A stretch of 64,000 bases of DNA from Apostichopus japonicus (Eukaryota; Echinodermata; Holothuroidea; Aspidochirotida; Stichopodidae): positions 23,029,265 through 23,093,264 of the forward strand of contig NC_092573.1 in NCBI RefSeq assembly GCF_037975245.1, read 5' to 3'. Position 1 is the stretch's first letter. Every line of letters begins with the position of its first letter. The notes under the pieces are model-generated. The model ran no database searches. It was not told where the DNA came from and was given only the letters and a program-made list of their open reading frames with translations. The translations under genes and the position numbers were made by a program. Below are positions 12,620 to 23,900 of the stretch, one piece after another.

Positions 12620-14906
12620 TCTGGATTATGGCTGAAGTGACATATTTTTCTGATAAATATGAAATATAAATATATAAATATCATAAATATATATAAATAT
12701 GAGATTTTTGAAAACTTTCCAAACATTCCCATACATATGTAGAATTTACCAAATATTGTGCAATATGCAATATTTACTAATAATGTTTTTGATTAATAGG
12801 CTCCTTGGAATTAGGAATCACCATCCTTCTAGAAGTAGACAAAATAGGCAAGACGTGTTTGGTTGTGGAACATAGTCATGTTCTGCTTCCATTAATACCA
12901 TATAATAAACTGTACACAGTGCATAATCAGTGCTTACAGGCTTAAATGACAGTAAAATTATAAAGTAGGCCCCAAGTCTGTGTAGAGAGGTTACATGATA
13001 TTACTTTCAAGGGCCTGCTGGCCTACATGTATACCTTTAGAAGTTCAGCTTACATCATTATTTTAATATTGGAAGTTGACATACCGTAATGCTCAACAAG
13101 AAATTGAATCAATACTACATCTTTCATCAATCTAGCCTACTTGAATCAACAAAGGTATGCTTGACAACTGATGTACTCACAGTGCTTGAGCTACGAAAAG
13201 TAGTGATAGGACCTTGGCTGTGTAATATATATCCTACTGAAAATAGGCCTACACATTTTCCTTGGAACTTACACTTGCCACAGACCGATTCTATTGGAAG
13301 TCACAACCTTCATTATTTCTTTCTACCACTGATATTTTTTTTATTTTGAATTTCAGAAAACCCTGCTGTAAATAGTAGAGAGCACATCTAAATTGTAGAT
13401 AAGTAATATTAATATTCCCCATACTACTTACTAGTACTAGGCCTAGCCTAGTACTTTCAGTAGTACAGTAAAGGCTTCGTAGTTGATGCACCTTCGTAAT
13501 TGACGCACCTTCGTAATTGACGCACTTTCAGATATTACTAGCAACACTACAGCAGGCAACCTAAACTTTTTGCAGCGAAGCAGAGGTACATATTTCATGA
13601 GTTTGAATGCATTTCAGGTATGTGCTGATCAAATTGTGTTTTTTGTTGTTGCTTTTAACACTATCATATTTTTGGTGTTTGGAAATCTTACTCCCTAAAA
13701 TAACCCAAATTACCTCAACATGATACCACTACTCTCTGGGACCTGACCTGTCTGAGCTTAGAGTTAGAGGCTCTGAGCATAGCAAACAGCATCCAGAGTC
13801 AATGGATGTATACTTACACAAAAGTTAGTTAGCTTATCAACGAATGTGTAAATTTCGGGGTATGAAAGAATTTTGAACAGCAGACATTCTGCTCAACTGT
13901 ACGTTGCGTAAGCAAAGAACAATGAATATTTTGAGATCATTACATTTCTGAGGAACTACACATATGAAAAATGTAAACTGTTGAGTGTTTGGATTTTCCC
14001 TTGATAGACATCGTTGATCAAATCCTTAATGCGTCAATTATGAGCCCACCATGCTACTATCTACTCATATTCACCTACACTAGAACATGAAAGCTTTTAA
14101 CCTAACGTTAGGCCTATATTTGGCATCTAGGCTATATAGCCCATACTAGCTACTGAGTTGAACTAACCTAGCCTAGGCCTAGGTCCTTAGTTAAGTTACG
14201 GTAAAACTAGGTAGCCTAAATCAGTATATGGTGTTTTTAAGCAGGATTTTAAGTGGAAAAAAAATAGAATGTCGTCAATTCACGACATTACTTATTTCAT
14301 ACATACCAGATATTGCAAGTGGTAAAGCTTTGATTGTGGCAGATGAGTTATCGACGTATGTCTTACAATAACGCACAATTCACGGAACGAAAGTCGTTCA
14401 TCTTTCACTTTCAATTCAGCAGACGAACAAAGTCGCTAGCACACAAATGTAAACAGTAAACTCAGATTGCAAGTCACAACATGAAATACAAATAACAGTG
14501 CGTAAGAGGAGACTCGCTACAGGGAAGTTTGTTTTGTCCTTTAAATTATTTTGCGGTTATCTAAGGTAGAAAAAAACAAATAATAATTGTCATTTGTTGA
14601 AAATTTGTGATAATTTGAAATGTACTTCGAGTTTTTTATTTTCATAAATAAATCTAAAAACATATCTCTTTGAACTATCTTATTTTATAACAGGTTTGAA
14701 AACCCCGCGAACACAATCAACTGACCATACCGTATCACTGTGTACTGCATACGTACGTACAGCAGAAATAAAGTTGGTCTGGTGAATGGTTCATGCATGA
14801 CGTACGTAACACTTATTCTACAGGAGTTGGCCTAGCCATGTATATATATACAAATACAACAATCGTGATCGTTGAGTTTAGTTTGTGACTTTTTCAACAT
14901 TGCAGT
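12620..14906. promoter_or_regulatory. Head-to-head intergenic region TP53BP1 / CENPH
   Basis: These 2.29 kb separate the two start codons and hold no convincing coding exon. They should contain the 5'UTRs and promoters of both genes, but I cannot fix a transcription start. There are CCTAGGCCTAGG-type tracts near 13440 and 14160 and a short repeated unit (cttcgtaattgacgca) near 13485-13530. Confidence 0.4.
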
Positions 14907-17900
14907 ATGGACGAAACAGAGGATACGCCACTCAATGAGAACATGACTACACTTGAACTGATCAGGTTGAACTTGAGTGATTCAATACTTCTACTTCTAA
15001 AGTTCTATACAGTCTAGGGCCTAGGCTATAGCATGTAATTCGTAAATTAGGCCAGACCCTAAGTAAGGCCTATCCTGCCTAGGCCAAAGTAAGTGACAAA
15101 TGGACATGCTTTGAAAATGTACCGGTCAATGTTTGTTGACCAGATCTACTGACATAAAAACTGCCAAACCAGCCGTTGTGTTAAAATAGTTTCTAACTTT
15201 CTCATGCATCCAAATGATGTTAAGAACCTATGTGAACAAAACTTGACCAAGGAGATTTCGATGTGCATTACATATTCAACCTGGCCAGTAAGTGAGCAGA
15301 CTTGGATGTTAATACTTTGGATATTTATCCGTTCATCGGCCATTCTAACTTCTAACCTTTTCTCTATAGGACTATATATTTACTGTGTGGCAGACGTAGG
15401 GACAGCTGTTGTTCTAGCTCAACCTTTCTTGTACCATAAGCATTGCCCTCCAACTTCGAAGTCTAATTTACCACCACGTTGCACAAAACATGACTAAAGT
15501 TCTCTCTTTCCTTAGAGGGTTAATTCAATTTGAAAGAACTGATGTCATTTACTTGGTTTATTACATGATAACTTTGCTCTTTCCCGTTGGTTATTTCAGG
15601 TACAAGGATCATCTTGAAGCTCTGAAATCTACACTCCAGGCTGCAATTGCCTCATCTCAACAAGATGTTGGCCAAGAAGAGAGAGATAATGTTGAGAGCA
15701 GGTAGCCTAGACTTTTGTAGCAAACTTTGCTCGCCAATTTATACCATCCATGAGAGAACCTCAATGCATGCTGCTATTTTAAAGTTACCACAACTTCCCT
15801 GTTTTAGCCCTCCATGTGAATGCCACTCCCTTTGTGGTGCTTTTTCTATTTAATGCACTTGTGAATATACACCAGTACTTGAAGACACTGAAATGATCAT
15901 GAACGAAGATTTCAAAGCAACATCTTGAAATCATCTCTATTTTCAAACATAACAGTTACCAAAGGAAGAATTATTAGCCTAATTGTGCCTAATTAAATTA
16001 TTGTGTTTCAATAGCCAAGAATGCAATTGAAGTGAAACTATTTAGACACAGCAAAGTGTATCTATTAGAAGAGGTCAGAAACAAGCCATCATGGTAGAGA
16101 TTACATGTTGGTAGTTACATAGATCATAGGTTTTTTTTTAAGGTATTTGTGTCATTCATTGTCAACTATTACATTTTTGTTTACCTTTCTTTCAGTATTC
16201 TGGAGTTGCAACAAGGACTTTTTAAGCAAACAAGTTTTAAATCTTCCCAATCATTAGCTTTACAAAGGTAAGACAGATTTTTACAAATTTCTATTTTTAT
16301 GACAAACAGTATTGTCCAATTTGTTGTATCATTGAGCAACAGGAAGGACCATTATAATGTCTGCATTTGGACCGTTCCATTTATTTTACAGGTTATTGAA
16401 GGGAATATTTTATCCAATGTTGCATCACTAAATTCTACACAATGTGTTCAAAGTGATATGCAAGTGCAAACATGCATAAAGCAATTTTTGTACACAGGAA
16501 GCATAGCATATTTTAAGAGACCAAATGCATAGCCTTCAAACCTGTTATATAAACTATGAACTGTGAATTATTCCTTGTATCGAATTCTGGAAAACAGGCT
16601 GACCTTGATGTTATGTCAATATTCTTTAAAAACTTCTTCAAAATTTAGTCATATATCAGAAACTGCAGTGTCATCGCTTTAACCATTTCAAACTCTTAAT
16701 GTGTAATGCAATAGAAAATATCTTAACATTTCTCTCGAAATTCCAGATTAAATGTTGAAATTACTCTTCACTTTACCCTACAAATAATCAAGTTCTTGTG
16801 ATATCAACAAAATGCATTATACCTGGAGGTCATCAGTATTGTCACCAAAAATGCTAGAAAGATTTAAAAAAAAACTAATAATCATGGCATTTAATTTTGT
16901 GCCATCTACAAAGTTTTTATCGTCTCAAGGATGTTTTCATAGTCAAATTGGAGTCTGATATTTTAAGCTCACATTTTGAGCATTGGAACATTTGACAAAG
17001 AAGTTTTGAAAACCTTGCAACCCATTTTAAGACAATTAAGATTTGCAAACAATACTGATAACCTGCGTGTGTTGTAATTTCTATTTTAAAACAGACTCCA
17101 GATGGGTGGATCACTATTGGAGGTGATGTTCAATGATGACGCTCCTATCGACAAAGGAGCAAAAGAGCAGATCAAGGCACTGATTGCCCAACAGAGGGAC
17201 CTGACAGCCGAAATCCTGGCCCACCAGAAGCACTGTGAGGAGTTGCAAGAGGAACAGGAAACCATTCAAGGGGAGAGAAGAGGTTGGTGGGAATACATTT
17301 TGAAAGGAAATTGCTTGGAAGTAAAAATTATGTTTCCCTTTCGAAAGTCATTAAGTTATAAGCAGGGGAGAGAAGAGGTTGGTGGAATACAGTTTGAAAG
17401 GAACTTTGCTTGGAAGTAAAAAATTAAGTTTCCCTTTTGAAAAGTCATTAAGTCATAAGCATTGGTTGCCTTTCCTTGCTAACATTTTTTCACTTAACCC
17501 CCTCACCATATTTTGCTGTTGAGATCCTTTTTTCCTGATACATTAGTGAACCTTATCTCTACAGCAACTTTAAATCGTGTAAGGGTAATGTTGCAGTGAA
17601 TTTCCACTCATCTAAAGGCCAACGGTTGGTAAATTATGGTAATAACCTGATGATGACAATAACCAGGGTTGAAAAATATTGCTTAAATTTTTGTTGCCTT
17701 GCACCACAGATTTCCCCAACTTTTCCTGCCCTGGCAACTTCAGCCAAGAGCTATATAACCAGTTAATGTTAGGCTTATAAATAGTGTTTACATGGGTTAT
17801 CCGGGTACCCGCCCGACCCAATACTACCCGGTTCCTAATTTATTACCCGAATCCTACGCAAAGTGTGATTTCAAAAAAGAAAATTCAAATCTACGGTTAG

Positions 17901-20900
17901 GCAGATTTCCCATTGACTTAGTGTGGTGTTAGGCTAAAATATGTGGTCGAAGATAACAGCAATAACGAAGGTACCCGCCCGACGAGATACTACCAGGTTC
18001 CTAATTTATTACTCGAATCCTACGCAAAGTGTGATTTAAAAAAAAAAAAAAATTGCAAATTGGTTAGGCAGATTTCCGATTGACTTAGTGTGGTGTTAGG
18101 CTACCATGTGGTTGAAGATAACAGCAATAACAAAAGTATTCCATGGATATCTTATAACTGCGTCACAATTTCAGCTAATAAACAAATGGCTATGCTAGCC
18201 TTACCCCCTTGACTTAGTGTGGTGTTAGGCAACCCTGGGTCGAACGTAACAGCAACAATAAATGTGTTCCATGGATATCTTATAACTGCGTCACAATTTC
18301 AGCGAATAAACAGATGGTTAGGCTTTGCTTGATTTCTCATGCATTGACTTAGTGTGGTGTTAGGCTACCATGTGGAAGAAATTATTATTTATTCATTGGT
18401 TTATTTCATAGAAGGAAAGGCTGACAAGGAATTTTACGACATGTTTATGGATTATAGACGGGATAACTAAACAAGAGCCCAAGGGCACTGTGGTTCCTTG
18501 CTTGGGGTATATGACAATACACATAATATTATCAAGCAAGATTGGGCTCAAATAGTCCAAGTAATTGTGGTCCTACATGTTCCCATAAAGTAACCAACAC
18601 TATAGCCAACACTTTTGTGATCACAAAATGTGATCGGATTTTTTATCAAAAGGCACTTTTGAGATCTAACTATGGCGTCGAAAATGTAAGAAATATAAGA
18701 GACCTACAAGCGCGTCAACAGATGTGATAACATTGGTGACCTCAGATGACATGACCTTTAAGTTTCAAAATGTTCCACCACCCCATTCACAACTTGTCCC
18801 AAAATATCAACCATGTCACACCTTGGCATTGAAATTTAATTGCATTAAATGTCAAAAAATTAACTTTGAACTTGTATACATAACTTCACACACAAAGGTC
18901 ACCCGGAGGTCAACCAATTGACATTTTTGATCGGTGAGACCTAAATAGAGCATGACTGTAAAAATTCAAACATTTTTTCTTTGCACATTTTCTCCCCCCC
19001 CCCCAAAATACTACTTTTTTAACATTAGCTGACCTTTGGTGACGTTGGATCACATGACCGTTAAGTTTGAAAATATTCCCCTATACCATTTGCAACTTGT
19101 CCAAAAAAATCAACCTTGTCACACCTTGGCACTGGGAGTTATTGCATTAAATGTGTGAAAATTAACTTTGACCTCATGTAACTTCGCACACGAAGGTCAC
19201 ACAGGGGTCAACCCATTGACATTTATGATCAGAAGGTACCTTTAACATCTGAAAATAGCATCGAAACTGTAAAAATCCACAAAACACGAAAAGGTCACCA
19301 GAGGTCAAGGGTCACCCAGATGCGGGTCGACAATTGGATTACATTGAAGCAACTCCCAACCCTAACGGACAATTTGTTCTCAAGTTATCGCAAAAATACT
19401 AGTTTTTTATCATTAATTGACCTTTGGTGACCTTGTATCACATGACCGTTAAGTTTGAAAATATTCCCCTATACCATTTGCAACTACTCCAAAAATATCA
19501 ACCTTGTCACACCTTGGAACCGGGAGTTATTGTATTAAATGTATGAAAATTAACTTTGACCTCATGTAACTTCGCACACGAAGGTCACACAGGGGTCAAC
19601 CCATCGACATTTATGATCAGAAGGTACCTTTAACATCTGAAAATAGCATCGAAACTGTAAAAATCCACAAAACATGAAAAGGTCACCAGAGGTCAAATTG
19701 AGGTCAAGGGTCACCCAGATGCAGGTCGACAATTGGATTACATTGAAGCAACTCCCAACCCTAACGGACAATTTGTTCTCAAGTTATCGCAAAAATACTA
19801 GTTTTTTATCATTAATTGACCTTTGGTGACCTCGGATCACATGACCATTAAATTTGAAAATGTTCCCCTATACCATTTGCAACTTGTCTCAAAATATCAA
19901 CTGTGTAACACCTTGGCACTGGGAGTTATTACACTAAATTAGGGTTGGGCGATATATCGACAAATATTATTATCGCGATAATTTTTTTTCAAGACGATAT
20001 TTTTTGAGGATTGAACAAATGACGATAATTTCTTGTGAAAGAAATTTGAAATAGACGTAGAAAAAAAAATTCTCCGTTTTATGTGTAAATGTTATTGTAG
20101 CATTCCATGGTTAAGAAAGTTGAAAAGAAATATTTTATCAACTTCATTTACTGACTTTTGAACTTAGTGAAAACCCGTTCTTTACAACATTGACTGTATA
20201 GAGAACAAAACTCTGAAAATCAGTAGAGAAATTTCCAATTGTGTACGAAAAGTAAGTTGGTACACCTTTCTAATTTTACGAAAGATCGAGCAAAATACTT
20301 TAGAAAAATTCACGCGAAACTGGCATATCGTGCTAAATGCAATAAGTGTCATGTAAACAAGGCTCTAGTACACCCATTTATGAATAAACCAGAAGACCAC
20401 ATCTGGTGTAAAGCGGGGGAAAGAAAGTATTTCAGGGGCGTATCCAGGATTTTCCAATAGGGGGGGCGCCAGGCATGAATGATGACGCCGTCCTGGGGGA
20501 TGGGTCTAAGCGTACAAGAAAATTTTGGGATTAACAAACCCTCTAGATGGCCGGAAACAGCACTTCCCGAGGTTTCCAAGCGGCATATACCCAACTTTAA
20601 AATAGGGATGTCATGTCCGAAATATCTCATAATCAGGATCCAAAATACTTTCTTTTTTTTAATTTCGGGTGTTATTTTGGGAAAATTGCCCCTGTCAATC
20701 TTGTTTCAGGCGCAACGTTAGAATGTTCGAGAGCTCTGTTATATTATTTGATGAAGAAAATGGCCTCATGCAGGCTATTATAGGCCTATACACATGCAAT
20801 ACACAATTACACATAGTTACATTCCTGGGTACCGATTGCTAGGGCATCCAGGTGAAACGTGTATTAAGCATTACCCTGGTTACATGAGATTCTCAGCTGT

Positions 20901-23900
20901 TCGAGGGAACATGTAAGTGTGTAGGCCTACTATAGGGCATGGGCGGAGAAACAGGGGGGGTTGGGGGGGTTTTAACCCCCCCACTTTTTGAAGAGGGGGG
21001 GTTGGCCCACACAATCAACCCCCCCTAGTTTTTGCCTGTAATGTTCTGTTGTAGCCTATGTTATGTGCTCCAAATGGCATAATAAATCAAATTATTAAAT
21101 TTGAAATTGTTAAAGTCATTTCAACCTTTTACCTGGTAGGCTACATCAACAATTAACGACCGAAAACCGAGTTAGAATTGACCCACACATTATTTCTAGC
21201 CCCTTTCCCCCACCTTGCGCATTGGAACTTGTAGCTCATAGCGCTAACTTCACCCCACAACAGACATACACAAAATAACGTTTTGTTGCTGTTGAATAGC
21301 TTTGGAACTGTATACACTTGCCAACTTCAACGAGGTGAAGGAAGGAAAAGAAAAAGCAGAAAGAGAGAAAAGGAGAAAAGGATGGAGTAGAAAATACGGC
21401 AAGAAAACGGGAAGAGAAAGAGGAACAGTGACAAAATTATTCGAATTTGTAAAGCAAACAGCAGATATCACATCATATCAGTGATCATGAAAATGGCGTT
21501 CCACGATAAACAGCCTCCAAACCATGGGCGCAGATCCTGGTGAGGACAGCGGGACGCGTCCCCACCAACTTTTTCAGTAGTGGGGACATGATATACCGTG
21601 TCCCCACCAATTTGTCTTGACCAATAGCTGCATTTCAAGTTCCCCTGTATTGAACTTTGGCGCAGTTTGATCCAGCATTGTGCAAATGACATGCAGCAGT
21701 TCTCATTTTATTGTATTTTATCCACAGTTGTTAAATATAGGACGGAAATCGCATTTGCGGCAGTCTATATTTGTTTTCTGGGAGAGGACCCCAGACCCAT
21801 CGTATATACAAAAGTCTACTTGGATTATTTGTCCCCTGATTTTCTTCTACAGACGCCCATGTATTTCTCCAAACTAAATTTCTAAGCCATGAGATCTAAA
21901 ACTTAAGGAGGTTTAGGAGCATCATTAGGTCTGGGAAGTGTTATTTCCGGCGATCTGGGAGGTATATTTGCCCCAAAAAATCGTACGCTACGCGCGAACC
22001 CATGGTCGCGCTCCGCTTAGATAGTGTCATAGGACAGCCACGCGTCCCCACCATTATCCAAGACTGATCTGCGCCCATGCTCAAAACTGTCGATGTGTGT
22101 AGTATTCGGTTTCGGAAATATTTTATTTTTATTTCCTTCAACGAAATATTTTAGTAGCTGTCTGAATTTTCGAAAATTCCCTAACCAACATTCTTCATCA
22201 TACTTCATCATACTCGTGCAATTTTGACCCGTCTGTTAGGGTTTGAAGAAGGTTTTTCTATATCGGTTGTCCATAGATGATATTTTGTGCAACATTATGG
22301 GTATGTTTTGAAGTGAATTTATTCACGAGAATTGTGAATTTTCTAATTCTGAACAGTGGGGCTGACGGATATTGTGGGCCGCGATGAAGAATCACCTACA
22401 AAAGCAATGATCCACAGGATATGTGATGAAGTCGAACATGATGTGTGACTGGTGACAATCTTCAAAAAGGTTATAGATGAGAAAAAAAGTATTTGGAAAA
22501 AACTTGGTTCTCAGGCAAAAGTGTACATATGGTTGGTCAGTTTCAGGCCCGAGAAGTGCCATTTCCGGTGATCTGGGGGTACCAAAACCAGAAATTTGCT
22601 TGTACGCTGCGCGCCAACCAATGGTGGTGCTCCGCTTAGATAGTAATTCGCGCCCCCCGGGTTAGAAAATCCTGCATACGCCCCTGGTTAAATGCAGCTT
22701 TTCAAGGCCTGGGCAGTGCCATTTACTGCAATCTGGGAGGCAATATTTGCCAAAAAATTCTTGTGCACTTCGTGCCAACTTATGGTCCACTTAGATAGTG
22801 AGCCAGCAGTTATGACTTTTTATTTCATCAATGGCCTGCAACCCCCCCACTTCTGACAAGAAATCTCCGCCACTGCTATAGGGCCTATATGAATACTATG
22901 AGGGTGCATATATGTACTATATCAATGCCGTGGGCGCAATAATACATTTTGTTGTTATAGGGCCAATGAAGCCTACAGTCAACTATTTTTGCTTTATAAA
23001 GACGCTTTATTTGAAAAGATCGCACTGCGTTTATGGTAGGCGAGAAATGAAGCTAAAAAAGAGCCGTACATTAACGAAGATGCATAAATGTAGGCATGAA
23101 AATATTCTTATCCCTGGCATTTGGTGGGGGGGGTATGGTGCATTACATCCCCTCCACCCATTTTCATGGGGGGATATATCCCCCCTCCACCCAGGATCGC
23201 CGCCCATGGCCATATGTGATCCATTTTTCGACCTTAATAATAAGCAACATTTCCAGTAAATATGGACACAAAATGCACAATTTAGTATGGCTGGCATGTC
23301 ATTTAGTGTTTATAGTGATAATACAAACACAATTACCATCTATGTTTCTAAAACTATTATGCCGCCGAACTTCGCCAGAGCCTTTTTTTGGCAAACAAAA
23401 AATAAAGCATATGGGAGGGGGGGGGGTTGAGCGATCACCGACATCTCACATAAAGGTCGTCATCAATTTTTTTTTTTTTTCTAAACTTTTTTTTTTTTGG
23501 TGACGGCCAATAGGGGGGGCGCGCGCCTGTTGCGCCCCCCCTGGATACGCCCCTGTATTTTCTAGAATTTCCCCCCAAAAATAATAATAATAATATCCTA
23601 CCATAGTTAAGTGCATAGTAAGTAGCCTAACCACTTCGTCGGTTACAGATCTCACGTAACAACAAAAACACAACTAATTGTATTTTGCGAAGTTGACGAT
23701 TTCTACAAGGACATGGAAACAATATTTAGCATTAAGTTAATCACGCCTGGTGGCCTAAAACATGGAATTACAAGGTTTACTTTCATAAAGATGGCCATAC
23801 TGTAGCTATTGGGGCCTTGATATCGTGCTACAGTATGTCTGTATGGTATAGACTGTGCCTCGTGTATCATGGGGAATAGTTTGTTTTGTTCATGCGGAGG

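Larger units (their letters stand above)
20433..23555. mobile_element. TIR transposon (level 4), CAGGGGCGTATCCAGG ends
   Basis: The left end is CAGGGGCGTATCCAGGATTT and the inverted right end is ...CCTGGATACGCCCCTG. The adjacent duplication is less clear: GTATTT lies outside the left end and overlaps the right boundary. G-tract subterminal sequence (AATAGGGGGGGCGC) is present at both ends. It encloses level 5. Confidence 0.75.

Noticed and set aside
21250-21885. Short open frames also conserved at 33220-33855
   Set aside because: Both regions are copies of one non-autonomous transposon; conservation reflects recent duplication, and no transposase motif is visible.
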